Source of the DNA: Soonwooa sp032062245
Lineage (GTDB): Bacteria > Bacteroidota > Bacteroidia > Flavobacteriales > Weeksellaceae
Assembly (NCBI RefSeq): GCF_032062245.1
Contig: NZ_DAMBQF010000014.1
Location: 1-59,241 of the forward strand
Reading direction: 5' to 3'
DNA length: 59,241 nt
Shown: positions 42,041 through 50,558 of the stretch, piece by piece
Position numbering within the stretch: the stretch's first letter is position 1
How the letters are laid out: each line of letters begins with the position of its first letter
Notes under the pieces: generated by a model
Seen by the model: the letters and a program-made list of their open reading frames with translations, nothing else
The model's database searches: none
Told to the model about the DNA's origin: nothing
Position numbers and translations under genes: made by a program

Positions 42041-43064
42041 AAATAAAACCATTTTTTTTGGAATGCCAAAAAGGTATGGTATTTACAAACTAGTTATCAA
42101 AAACCTAGAATTAATGGGTTTCAAAGTTATTGATATCAGCTTTGATGATGAACATTTTGCTTATAAAAACTTTGGTGAAAAGCTTCAAAATTTAATTCAA
42201 AAAACATTCTTAGGAAATAAAAATTATAAACAAGAACTCAAGTTTCAACATCAAAAAAATACAATCTCTAATAGAATTGATGCTGTAAACAATGTTGATT
42301 TTGCACTTCTCATTCGTCCAGATCTTTACCCAGAAAGTGTTATAAAATTGATAAAATCTAAATCTAAACTATTGGTTGGATACCAGTGGGATGGGCTAAA
42401 TGTTTTTCCAAAAGTAAAAAATATAATCCCATTGTTCGATCGTTTTTTTGTGTTTGATCCTCAAGATGTTGGTGTTGAAAAATGTTTAGGGATTACAAAT
42501 TTTTATTTTAATCAAGATATTTTTAGTTCTAAAAAGCAGGACGAAAATTTAGACCTGTATTTTATTGGTGTTTATACCGATTCTCGAATGGATTTTATAC
42601 TTGATTTTCTACGAAAAATTAATGATTGTCATCTTAAAATTCGTTTTGAAATATTCGTTGATAATGTAGAAGAAGTCAAGGAAATACATCGCAATATTCC
42701 AAATCTACATTACATTACGGAAAAAATTAGTTTTGAAGACGCTTATCAACGTGGGCAGAGTGCGAAAACTTTTGTTGACTTTTACAATCCAAGACATAAA
42801 GGTTTGTCACTGCGAGTTTTTGAAGCTTTGGGAATGCACAAAAAACTAATTACAACGAACGCTGAAATCACAAAGCATGACTTGTATAAACCAGAAAATA
42901 TTTTGGTTTACGATTCTTCGATTACGTCTGAAGTGTTACGCGATTTCCTTTCCAGCTCAATCGTTGATTCTGATTCTGAATTAATTGAAAAATACTCGTT
43001 CGAAAATTGGATAAAGAATGTGTTGGATTACAAACCTCGAATAAATATAAACTTACCCCAATAG
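42018..43064 (+). CDS. Putative GT-B glycosyltransferase (RfaS/CgeB-like)
   Basis: A 348-residue protein with weak resemblance to lipopolysaccharide core proteins annotated RfaS and to CgeB-like GT-B enzymes. Visible segments are the N-terminal KTIFFGMPKRYGIYKLVIK, LLVGYQWDGLNVFPK, and the C-terminal donor-site-like KGLSLRVFEALGMHKKLITT. The frame is open from a TTG at 41991; the ATG at 42018 (MAINKVFENK) gives a short overlap with the previous gene. Its stop overlaps the converging gene by 12 bases. Confidence 0.65.
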   Translation: MAINKVFENKTIFFGMPKRYGIYKLVIKNLELMGFKVIDISFDDEHFAYKNFGEKLQNLIQKTFLGNKNYKQELKFQHQKNTISNRIDAVNNVDFALLIRPDLYPESVIKLIKSKSKLLVGYQWDGLNVFPKVKNIIPLFDRFFVFDPQDVGVEKCLGITNFYFNQDIFSSKKQDENLDLYFIGVYTDSRMDFILDFLRKINDCHLKIRFEIFVDNVEEVKEIHRNIPNLHYITEKISFEDAYQRGQSAKTFVDFYNPRHKGLSLRVFEALGMHKKLITTNAEITKHDLYKPENILVYDSSITSEVLRDFLSSSIVDSDSELIEKYSFENWIKNVLDYKPRININLPQ

Positions 43065-43901
43065 TTTTATAAATCCGCTTAAGAAAGGATAATTAACTAC
43101 AGTTTTCATTTGAAATTCTGAAAGTTTATTAAATTCTTTAATTTGATATCCTTTAATTCTTGAAAGACTTTGCCATTCATTTGGTGTAAGTGGATGAAAG
43201 TTTTTCCAGTTTTTGTAATTAGTTTTATCTAGAACTCGCCAGTTTTCATAAAACTGATTAACATCAAAGTCTTTCATGTGTCCCCAATTTCTAATTTTTT
43301 GGCTAATTTCTGCCTCACTTCTTGCCCAAGATTGATGGACAACTAAAGTATCGGTTTTTACTAATTCTTGCTCTAGATTAGCTCTTGCATACTGATAGGC
43401 AGGTGCATTAGTTGCTAGCCAAATTAATTCTTTAATAGGATTTACAACATACAACTCATCTCCGTTTTCTTTAAAAAGCATCACAATTTTACCAGCTACA
43501 GAAAGTTCTTTCCCTGGCATTTCTTTGGAAATTTGTTTAAGCTTATTAACGAAATTTTGGATATCAATAATATATTCATCAGAATCTATTTGAATATACC
43601 AATCGCATTTTCCCATACGTTCGGAAAGCATTCGTCTTTCTCTGGTATCGCAATCAATTGTTGAAAGTTCTGACACATAAAAGTTATCTCTATAAATGGT
43701 AATTTTCTTTTTGGTATCAAAATCTTTTATCCACTGAAAAAAAGAATCTGGAATTGTAAAGTCTTCATCATTCCACGTTTTAAAATCTTGATCTATTGCA
43801 AGGTAAATTTCACTAATGTCATCACAAGAATATATTAATGGAAGTGCAATTTTCAAATATTCATAATCATAAGAGATTAGAAATCCAGCTTTTATAATCA
43901 T
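43053..43901 (-). CDS. Putative GT-A glycosyltransferase
   Basis: A 282-residue protein beginning MIIKAGFLISYDYEYLKIAL. It has a DxD-like metal site in WYIQIDSDEYIID (near residue 100) and a conserved DTLVVHQSWARSE segment, consistent with a GT-A fold processing enzyme; it is not a canonical family 2 protein, so the function is inferred. It is the last of three minus-strand glycosyltransferase genes, 3 bases after the two-domain enzyme, and its 3' end overlaps the converging plus-strand gene by 12 bases. Confidence 0.6.
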   Translation of the reverse strand: MIIKAGFLISYDYEYLKIALPLIYSCDDISEIYLAIDQDFKTWNDEDFTIPDSFFQWIKDFDTKKKITIYRDNFYVSELSTIDCDTRERRMLSERMGKCDWYIQIDSDEYIIDIQNFVNKLKQISKEMPGKELSVAGKIVMLFKENGDELYVVNPIKELIWLATNAPAYQYARANLEQELVKTDTLVVHQSWARSEAEISQKIRNWGHMKDFDVNQFYENWRVLDKTNYKNWKNFHPLTPNEWQSLSRIKGYQIKEFNKLSEFQMKTVVNYPFLSGFIKLLG

Positions 43902-43904
43902 TGT

Positions 43905-45980
43905 TTATTTAATTAAATATTCAAAAATTTCTTTGATGTTTTCGTCTTGTTTTTTTATGGAAAAATAGCTTAAACCGTCTTCGCTATTTTTATGAAGACT
44001 ATTCCATTTTTCTTCATTAGTGTAAATTTCTAAAATATTTTTTGCAAAGGCTTCTGGATCTGATATTTCAACAACTAAAGCATTGACGTTGGGCTTTAAT
44101 TTCATGCCTTCAACTCCAATTGTGGTCGAAATTACAGGAATCTGATACTCCAAAGCTTGTCCTATTTTCCCTTTCACACCTGCGCCGTATCGTAAAGGTG
44201 CGACAAAGGCTTTTGCTGTCGTAAAATAGTCATCAATTTCTTGTTGGTAGCCCAAAATTTGAAACTGCGGAGAGTGTAAAGCTTTTATTTCATCTGGAAC
44301 ACTTCCACCAATAATGTAAACTTTGATATCTTTATTTTCTTTCCAAACCAGCGGCATTATGTCATGATGGAGATAAATAACCGAATCAATATTAGGTTTA
44401 TGGTTGAAACCGCCAATAAAAACCAATCCATCACGTTCTGAGAAAGACTTTTGAGTAATATTAGTTTTAACAGTATGTATATTACTTACGATAAAAATAT
44501 TATCTTTTTTGAAACCTTCATTTATTAAAATTTCTTTTTCTTGATCACTAATTGCAACAATTACATCGGCATTTTGAAGCGCTTTTTGCTCTAGTTCACG
44601 AACTTCTTTTTCTCTCTTTTGTCTTCTCCTTGTTTTGGTAAAAAAGTCTTTTTCTCGGTCAAATCGCAAATAGTGCAGATCTACCATGTCGTAGATTATT
44701 TTGGCATCAAAACCAATTTTCTGAATAACATCTAAATAATATTCATAACCTTCTGGACGGAAAATCCATATGAAATCTACTGCATTTCTTATTTGTTTAA
44801 GCTGCTTTTCCGCACGGATAATCATTTTTTTTGGAGTTAAATAATCTCTTATAACTTCAACACCAAGTTTTTGAAACAGATCTAGATAAACAAAATCCCC
44901 TTCCGAAACTCCATTTTTAATGAGTAAATAAACTTTATGATTATTGGCTATTAATATTTTTACAATTTCAGTGAAACGATTGGATCCAGAATCTTGATCA
45001 AATTTTGGCATATATTCTTCAACTATAAGAATGCTTTTGTCGTAACCTTTATTATCATTGATTCGGTAGTTTTCAGGCCCTTCTTTCCAATTCGTTTTTA
45101 GATAGTTAGTCCATTTTTCATAGAAGATTTTTGAGTTGCGATTTAAAAGATTTTTCTTATCCAAACTTATGTTTTGATAACTAACATTTTCGAAATGTAA
45201 TATTTCTGATTTCGGCTGATAATAAATTTCTAAGCCTTGCTTATGCTTTAGAGTCATGCACAAGTCATTTTCCTCATAATAAGCGGGTGCAAAAACTTCA
45301 TCAAAAAGATTAATGTTTCCTTCTGCATCTTTTCTTTTAAAAAGTAAACTGCAGCCAGAAGCGTAATCTACTTTTCTTATAAAGCTAAATTGAGGTGCGT
45401 CAATAGATTGCGTTGCACCTCGATTTACAATGATCTCATTTTTGAACACCAAACAACCAGCTTCTTGTAAAGTACTATTGTTGAAAATTAATTTAGAGCC
45501 AACTGCTCCAACATTTTTTTGTTCAGAAAAAACTTCTAAAAGTGCTGAAAGATAATTTTTTTGAACTTTTATGTCATTATTAAGAAGATAGATAAATTCA
45601 CCTTCAGCGTATTGAATTGCTTTATTTACACTTTTAAGAAAGCCTAAATTTTCTGTATTGTTAATTAGCTTTACACCTTTGATTTTAGAAATTATTGCAG
45701 CGGTATCATCTGTACTGCAATCGTTAACTACAATTATTTCTTTTGGAATATGATCTTCATTTTGAAAAATCGAGTATAAACAATTTAAAGTGTAATGTAT
45801 TTGATTGTAAACTGGAATAATAATGCTTACTTTCGGATCGGAACTTTCCTCAAAACTAAACGAATTATTTTCAAAAAAATAAATTTCTTTTAAGCTAGCA
45901 TCAATTGATTTAAAAGTTTTTTTAAACTTAATATCTTTTTTAAGTTTTTTAAACTGTTTTTTTATATTCCAAAACTTCAT
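43905..45980 (-). CDS. Two-domain glycosyltransferase (GT2 + GT4)
   Basis: A 691-residue fusion. Residues about 48-270 form a family 2 domain (VSIIIPVYNQIHYTLNCLYS, VVNDCSTDDTAAI, LLNNDIKVQKN as the metal site, YYEENDLCMTLKHKQG). From about 310 to 690 a GT4-type GT-B domain follows (LVFIGGFNHKPNIDSVIYLH, YGAGVKGKIGQALEYQIPV). It probably adds two sugars in sequence or polymerises a repeat unit. It lies between the GT90-like gene upstream (20 bases) and the GT-A gene downstream (3 bases). Confidence 0.87.
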   Translation of the reverse strand: MKFWNIKKQFKKLKKDIKFKKTFKSIDASLKEIYFFENNSFSFEESSDPKVSIIIPVYNQIHYTLNCLYSIFQNEDHIPKEIIVVNDCSTDDTAAIISKIKGVKLINNTENLGFLKSVNKAIQYAEGEFIYLLNNDIKVQKNYLSALLEVFSEQKNVGAVGSKLIFNNSTLQEAGCLVFKNEIIVNRGATQSIDAPQFSFIRKVDYASGCSLLFKRKDAEGNINLFDEVFAPAYYEENDLCMTLKHKQGLEIYYQPKSEILHFENVSYQNISLDKKNLLNRNSKIFYEKWTNYLKTNWKEGPENYRINDNKGYDKSILIVEEYMPKFDQDSGSNRFTEIVKILIANNHKVYLLIKNGVSEGDFVYLDLFQKLGVEVIRDYLTPKKMIIRAEKQLKQIRNAVDFIWIFRPEGYEYYLDVIQKIGFDAKIIYDMVDLHYLRFDREKDFFTKTRRRQKREKEVRELEQKALQNADVIVAISDQEKEILINEGFKKDNIFIVSNIHTVKTNITQKSFSERDGLVFIGGFNHKPNIDSVIYLHHDIMPLVWKENKDIKVYIIGGSVPDEIKALHSPQFQILGYQQEIDDYFTTAKAFVAPLRYGAGVKGKIGQALEYQIPVISTTIGVEGMKLKPNVNALVVEISDPEAFAKNILEIYTNEEKWNSLHKNSEDGLSYFSIKKQDENIKEIFEYLIK

Positions 45981-46000
45981 AAATTCTACCTTCTAATTTC

Positions 46001-46939
46001 TTACACTAAATTAAAATACTTCTTCAAAACCAAAAGTGCAATTAAATCCTCTAAATTTTTGTTGCTAAATTTTGATCTAAATTCTTTTGCATTTTCGATG
46101 ATTAATTTAGCTTCATTTGGATGATCTATATAATATTGTAGTCTTTCCTCGAGGTCCGAGTAGTTATCTGCAATTTGTACGTAATGCTCATTCGGGATCA
46201 AAGTTCCTTCCATATACCAAGTTTCCATTTTTAACTTTGGCGTTACTGCTAAGGAATTAGAGCACATTATCCATTTAAGATTAGTTGCTACATCGTTACC
46301 TTCAAGACTCAGAACAAACTTATTTTTTAAATGTTCGTCAATCGATATTTTAGGTTTCAACCATTTTTGGTCGCCTCCACTTTTGTTAACTTGCCCAAGA
46401 TCACAAAGTGGATTTTCAAAATATTGATTAAAAAAATCAATGCGATGTTGCTGATGAACCGCTGCTCTGCCAATTAATTTATTGGTTTTAGAATCAAAAC
46501 TTTTAGAATCATCGACCAACACAAAATGTCTCGCTTTATCGAGGTTTAAAAGAATATTATTCTCATTATTTCCTGCAATCGGGCGACTTTTTGTAATCAT
46601 TGGGATTGGCAAAATCGTGTTAACATCACCAAAAGAATAATCAATCAAAAGATTCTCATCGAAATAGTGTGCGTATTCGTAAGTATCAAAATAGTACGAC
46701 TTGGGTGTTTTAGGATGTTTTAAATCTTTAATTCGTGTCCCAGAATGTGTGACTTTTTGTTTTTCTGACAATTTATTATAGTAGTCAACGCGATATTCAG
46801 CAACCTCCAAATCTCTTTTACTCAAAATTTTACGAAGAGCATTAATTTTTTTTTCAAGATTTTGTTTTGGAAGAAACTGCGTTGAGTAGCCTTTTATATA
46901 AAATAAAATTTTATTTTGCTTTTCTACTTTTGTCATCAT
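46001..46939 (-). CDS. Family 90 (CAP10/LpsA-like) glycosyltransferase
   Basis: A 312-residue protein of the CAP10/GT90 group, which in bacteria includes LpsA-type lipopolysaccharide glycosyltransferases. Signature regions are GRAAVHQQHRIDFFNQ, FVLSLEGNDVATNLKWIMCS and the C-terminal NEHYVQIADNYSDLEERLQY. It heads the minus-strand glycan gene run. A TAAGTTTG element (46941-46948) ends one base before the first ATG and four before the second (46936), so the second Met is a plausible start of a leaderless mRNA. Confidence 0.82.
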   Translation of the reverse strand: MMTKVEKQNKILFYIKGYSTQFLPKQNLEKKINALRKILSKRDLEVAEYRVDYYNKLSEKQKVTHSGTRIKDLKHPKTPKSYYFDTYEYAHYFDENLLIDYSFGDVNTILPIPMITKSRPIAGNNENNILLNLDKARHFVLVDDSKSFDSKTNKLIGRAAVHQQHRIDFFNQYFENPLCDLGQVNKSGGDQKWLKPKISIDEHLKNKFVLSLEGNDVATNLKWIMCSNSLAVTPKLKMETWYMEGTLIPNEHYVQIADNYSDLEERLQYYIDHPNEAKLIIENAKEFRSKFSNKNLEDLIALLVLKKYFNLV

Positions 46940-46940
46940 A

Positions 46941-46948
46941 CAAACTTA
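46941..46948 (-). promoter_or_regulatory. -7 element at the start of the GT90-like gene
   Basis: The minus strand reads TAAGTTTG, then one base, then ATGATG. No TTG lies at the ideal spacing. If used, the mRNA would start at or inside the start codons. Confidence 0.5.
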
Positions 46949-46979
46949 GCTAAAATTAACATAATCTCTTCATTTTTCG

Positions 46980-46987
46980 TAAATTTG
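46980..46987 (+). promoter_or_regulatory. -7 element for gltX
   Basis: TAAATTTG lies 20 bases before the gltX ATG. Confidence 0.6.
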
Positions 46988-47007
46988 CACTCTAAATTTT
47001 TCAAACA

Positions 47008-48519
47008 ATGGAAAGAGTAAGAGTCCGTTTTGCGCCAAGTCCTACAGGTGCTTTGCATTTGGGTGGTGTAAGAACTGCGTTATATGATTATCTTTTCGCT
47101 AAACATAACGGAGGCGATTTTGTATTAAGAATTGAAGATACCGACACGGCAAGATACGTGGAAGGTGCTGAAGATTACATTATGAAATCTCTGGAATGGT
47201 GCGGATTAATCCCTGATGAAAGTCCAATTCATGGTGGACCTTACGGACCTTATCGTCAATCTGAAAGACGTGATATTTACGATAAATATACCGAACAAAT
47301 TTTAAAGACAGATTATGCTTACATCGCTTTTGATACACCAGAAGAATTGGATGCGATTCGTTCTGAATTTGAAGCGAAAGATGAAGTTTTTGCGTACAAC
47401 AATTTCACGAGAAATCGCATGAAAAATAGTTTAACGCTTTCTAATGAAGAAGTGGAAAAACTAAAAGCAGATGGAGTTGCTTATGTTGTGCGTTTCAAAA
47501 TGCCAGTTGGTCGTCAACTGAATATGGAAGATATCATTCGTGGAAATTTCAGTGTAAATACTGATACTTTAGATGATAAAGTTTTGGTAAAAAATGACGG
47601 AATGCCAACTTACCATTTTGCGAACATTATCGACGATCACGAAATGAAAATTTCTCACGTTATTCGTGGCGAAGAATGGTTGCCCTCACTGGGACTTCAC
47701 GTTTTGTTGTACGAAGCAATGGGTTGGGAAGCTCCGCAATTTGCGCATTTATCATTGATTTTAAAACCAGAAGGAAAAGGAAAATTAAGCAAAAGAGATG
47801 GCGCTAAATTTGGTTTCCCAGTGTTCCCGATGGATTTTAAAGATCCTGAGAGCGGTGATATTTGGAAAGGATACAAAGAGTCAGGTTATTTCCCAGATGC
47901 ATTCATCAATATGGTTGCTTTGTTGGGTTGGAGTCCTGCAAACGATAGAGAAATCTTGACGATGGACGAAATGATTTCTGAATTTGATCTTCATAAAGTT
48001 CACAAAGCTGGCGCAAGATTTAATCCTGAAAAAGCAGTTTGGTTTAATCACGAATATTTATTGAAAAAATCGGATGCTGAAGTTTTAGAATTGTTCAAAG
48101 AATTGGATGAGGTTAAAAATTCAAGTTTAAATAATGACACTTTGTTGAAAATTGTTTCTTTGATGAAGGAAAGAGCAAGTTTCATTAAAGATATTTATAA
48201 CGATAGCAAATTTTTCTTCGAAGCGCCAACTTCTTACGACGAAAAAGCTAGCAAAAAAGCATGGAACGAAGAAACTGGAAGTTTAATGCAAGAATTCGCT
48301 GATCAACTTCAAACTTCAAACTTCGAATCAGAAACTTTAAAACAAACTATCCACGATTTTGCAGAAGCAAAAGGACTTGGAATGGGCAAAGTAATGATGC
48401 CACTTCGTTTATCTTTAGTTGGAGAACTAAAAGGACCAGATGTACCAGATATTCTTTCAATTCTTGGAAAAGACGAAAGTATTTTGAGACTTAAAAATGC
48501 TATTTCTAACATAAAATAA
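47008..48519 (+). CDS. gltX: Glutamate-tRNA ligase
   Basis: Charges tRNA-Glu (and perhaps tRNA-Gln). The 503-residue class I synthetase has FAPSPTGALHLGGVRTALYD with the HIGH-type motif HLGG, and KMSKS as KLSKRDG (about residue 262). The C-terminal anticodon domain contains QLQTSNFESETLK, encoded by an ACTTCAA-type simple repeat (48305-48326). Full length. No gatCAB genes are in view. Confidence 0.96.
   Translation: MERVRVRFAPSPTGALHLGGVRTALYDYLFAKHNGGDFVLRIEDTDTARYVEGAEDYIMKSLEWCGLIPDESPIHGGPYGPYRQSERRDIYDKYTEQILKTDYAYIAFDTPEELDAIRSEFEAKDEVFAYNNFTRNRMKNSLTLSNEEVEKLKADGVAYVVRFKMPVGRQLNMEDIIRGNFSVNTDTLDDKVLVKNDGMPTYHFANIIDDHEMKISHVIRGEEWLPSLGLHVLLYEAMGWEAPQFAHLSLILKPEGKGKLSKRDGAKFGFPVFPMDFKDPESGDIWKGYKESGYFPDAFINMVALLGWSPANDREILTMDEMISEFDLHKVHKAGARFNPEKAVWFNHEYLLKKSDAEVLELFKELDEVKNSSLNNDTLLKIVSLMKERASFIKDIYNDSKFFFEAPTSYDEKASKKAWNEETGSLMQEFADQLQTSNFESETLKQTIHDFAEAKGLGMGKVMMPLRLSLVGELKGPDVPDILSILGKDESILRLKNAISNIK
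48305..48326. repeat. ACTTCAA-type simple repeat inside gltX
   Basis: Three near-perfect copies of AACTTCA followed by CTTCGAA. It encodes QTSNFES in the C-terminal domain of GltX. Confidence 0.55.
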
Positions 48520-48562
48520 TACATTTCGATTTTTAAAAAATTTAGATGTTATAAAAAAACGC

Positions 48563-48570
48563 TATTTTTG
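48563..48570 (+). promoter_or_regulatory. -7 element for accA
   Basis: TATTTTTG lies 23 bases before the accA ATG, in the gap after gltX. Confidence 0.55.
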
Positions 48571-48593
48571 AAGATTGAATTCTTATACAAACA

Positions 48594-49550
48594 ATGGAAT
48601 ACTTAGATTTTGAACAACCGGTAAAAGACCTTATGGAGCAATATGACAAATGTGCTCTAGTAGGTGAAGAAAGCGGTGTAGATGTTAAAGAATCTTGCAA
48701 AAAGATTGAAGATAAAATTCTTGCTACCAAGAAAAAAATATACGGAAACCTAACGCCTTGGCAACGTGTGCAATTATCTCGTCACCCAGACAGACCATAC
48801 ACTTTGGACTATATCAAAGGGATTGCGGACGAAAATAGCTTTGTGGAGTTACACGGCGACCGCAACTTTGGTGATGATCCGGCGATGATTGGCGGACTTA
48901 TCAAAATAAACGGTGAAAGTGTGATGATTATCGGGACTCAAAAAGGTAGAACAACCAAAGAAAGACAACATCGTCGTTTTGGGATGTCAAACCCAGAAGG
49001 TTACCGTAAAGCTTTGCGTCTTATGAAGTTGGCGGAGAAGTTTAACATTCCGATTGTGACGTTGGTAGATACGCCGGGCGCTTATCCTGGTTTAGAAGCT
49101 GAAGAGCGTGGACAAGGTGAAGCAATTGCAAGAAATATTTTGGAAATGTGCCAAATGAAAACGCCAATTATCACCATTATTATTGGAGAAGGCGCTTCAG
49201 GAGGAGCATTAGGAATTGGTGTTGGTAACCGCGTCTATATGTTAGAAAACACTTGGTATTCTGTTATTTCACCAGAAAACTGTTCAGCAATTCTTTGGAG
49301 AAGTTGGGAGTATAAAGAAACTGCAGCCGCTACAATGAAGTTGACAGCACCTGACATGTTAAAAGAAAAATTGATCGATGCTATTATCCCAGAACCACTT
49401 GGAGGTGCGCATTATGATCCAAAACAAACTTTTGAAAATGTTAAAGAAGTGATTCTTAAAGACATTAAAACTTTATCAAAACAGTCGGGAGATCGACTAA
49501 TGAAAGATCGTCAAGAGAAGTTTATCGATATGGGAGAATTCAAAGGATAA
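48594..49550 (+). CDS. accA: Acetyl-CoA carboxylase carboxyltransferase subunit alpha
   Basis: Transfers the carboxyl group from carboxybiotin to acetyl-CoA together with AccD. The 318-residue protein has the crotonase-fold elements LSRHPDRPYTLDYI, IPIVTLVDTPGAYPGLEAEE and the oxyanion/CoA region IIIGEGASGGALGIGVG. Length and ends are normal. It ends at a terminator shared with the converging TPR gene. Confidence 0.97.
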   Translation: MEYLDFEQPVKDLMEQYDKCALVGEESGVDVKESCKKIEDKILATKKKIYGNLTPWQRVQLSRHPDRPYTLDYIKGIADENSFVELHGDRNFGDDPAMIGGLIKINGESVMIIGTQKGRTTKERQHRRFGMSNPEGYRKALRLMKLAEKFNIPIVTLVDTPGAYPGLEAEERGQGEAIARNILEMCQMKTPIITIIIGEGASGGALGIGVGNRVYMLENTWYSVISPENCSAILWRSWEYKETAAATMKLTAPDMLKEKLIDAIIPEPLGGAHYDPKQTFENVKEVILKDIKTLSKQSGDRLMKDRQEKFIDMGEFKG

Positions 49551-49560
49551 AAAAAACAAA

Positions 49561-49586
49561 AACGCTTCAAAAATTTGAAGCGTTTT
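49561..49586. terminator. Bidirectional terminator between accA and the short TPR gene
   Basis: AACGCTTCAAA and TTTGAAGCGTT form a perfect 11-bp stem with a tiny loop; A run on one side and T run on the other. Confidence 0.92.
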
Positions 49587-49608
49587 TTATTGCATTATTC
49601 TTATTCAA

Positions 49609-50154
49609 TTATTTATCCAAAGCCTCTTTCAACTTAATGGCATCAGCATTAGTTGCGTCATACTCAAGAGATTTTGCTATGTTCTTTTTCGCTTCCTCTT
49701 TGTTAGTTTCAAACTGAGAATAAGCTACAAAAAAGTGAGCATAAGCCAAATTTGTTTTACTAGCCTCTAATTCCTCAGGCTTAACTAGATTAATATATTT
49801 TTGATACGAAGACGTTGCATTCGGCACATCTTTCAAAGATTGATATACATAACCTTCACTATAGTATGCTGGCGCCCAATCTGGAAGCGCAGTTGTTACT
49901 TTTTTCCAAGTTTCTAACGCATTCGTCCAATCCTTCGCATCTTGATAAGCAACCGCAAGATTCACTAGCGCATTATTATCTTTTGGATTAACTTCCACTT
50001 GTTTTTTCAAAGCGTCGATAGCTGGATTCACTTGCTCTTGTGTCACTTGCATTTCTGGCGACTTTTTCATTGAAGTTTGAGCCGTTACAAAACTTGCTGA
50101 CCCGAATAATAAAATTCCTAAAACCGCATTTTTAATTAATACCTTATTCATCAT
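49609..50154 (-). CDS. Short exported TPR protein
   Basis: A 181-residue protein with a signal peptide (ending SFVTAQ near residue 26) and about three TPR-like units (ALVNLAVAYQDAKDWTNALE, YYSEGYVYQSLKDVPNATSS). It is paralogous to the C-terminal part of the 550-residue TPR protein at 18304-19956: both have a matching LPDWAPAY block, SYQKYI and a repeat spacing that aligns without large gaps. Function unknown; probably a periplasmic scaffold. A 14-bp perfect inverted repeat lies 72 bases upstream. Confidence 0.82.
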   Translation of the reverse strand: MMNKVLIKNAVLGILLFGSASFVTAQTSMKKSPEMQVTQEQVNPAIDALKKQVEVNPKDNNALVNLAVAYQDAKDWTNALETWKKVTTALPDWAPAYYSEGYVYQSLKDVPNATSSYQKYINLVKPEELEASKTNLAYAHFFVAYSQFETNKEEAKKNIAKSLEYDATNADAIKLKEALDK

Positions 50155-50225
50155 AATTCTAATTTTTAATTAATATTCGTTTTTACAAAAATTAACCAAA
50201 CAATAATAATTCCATGACAAACATC

Positions 50226-50258
50226 ATGTTTAGAAAAATTTAATATTTTTCTAAACAT
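50226..50258. repeat. Perfect 14-bp inverted repeat upstream of the short TPR gene
   Basis: ATGTTTAGAAAAAT and ATTTTTCTAAACAT pair perfectly around loop TTAAT. No T run follows on either strand, so it is not an obvious terminator. It may be an operator or an mRNA leader hairpin for the TPR gene. Confidence 0.6.
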
Positions 50259-50320
50259 ATTAACTATTTTATTAAAAACTTTAATACAATTTATAATTTT
50301 TTAGGAAGCATATTTCTATT

Positions 50321-50466
50321 TGGGCGTGCCGCTTTTCCTAGCTTATCTCAACCAAAGCGTCGGTCTCCGCGCAGTCGCTGTTAGTTGAGGAGGCGGCTTT
50401 CGCTTCGCTCAGCCGCTGCCTCAACTCACGAGCTCCAACAATGCGCTTTGCCCTCACGCATCCGTT
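50321..50466. repeat. GC-rich intergenic module with hairpin
   Basis: An abrupt GC-rich stretch starts GGGCGTGCCGC and ends near CCCTCACGCATCC. It holds an inverted repeat AGTTGAGG (50383-50390) and CCTCAACT (50419-50426), extended inside by GGCGGCT/AGCCGCT. No ORF is credible. It fits the same family of degenerate modules as at 1-55 and 56641-56731. The rest of the 404-base gap between the TPR and NdpA genes is AT-rich and empty. Confidence 0.5.
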
Positions 50467-50529
50467 GACAGATTTCTCAAAAAAAGAAAGACATCAGAAA
50501 ATTGATATCGAATCTTAATTTCTGATTCC

Positions 50530-50537
50530 TATCTTTG
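50530..50537 (+). promoter_or_regulatory. -7 element for the NdpA-type gene
   Basis: TATCTTTG lies 21 bases before the ATG. Confidence 0.55.
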
Positions 50538-50558
50538 CAATCCTAAAAGATTATAAAC

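Noticed and set aside
43053..43064. 12-base overlap of convergent stop regions as an assembly error
   Set aside because: Both frames end cleanly with normal stop codons; short tail-to-tail overlaps are common.
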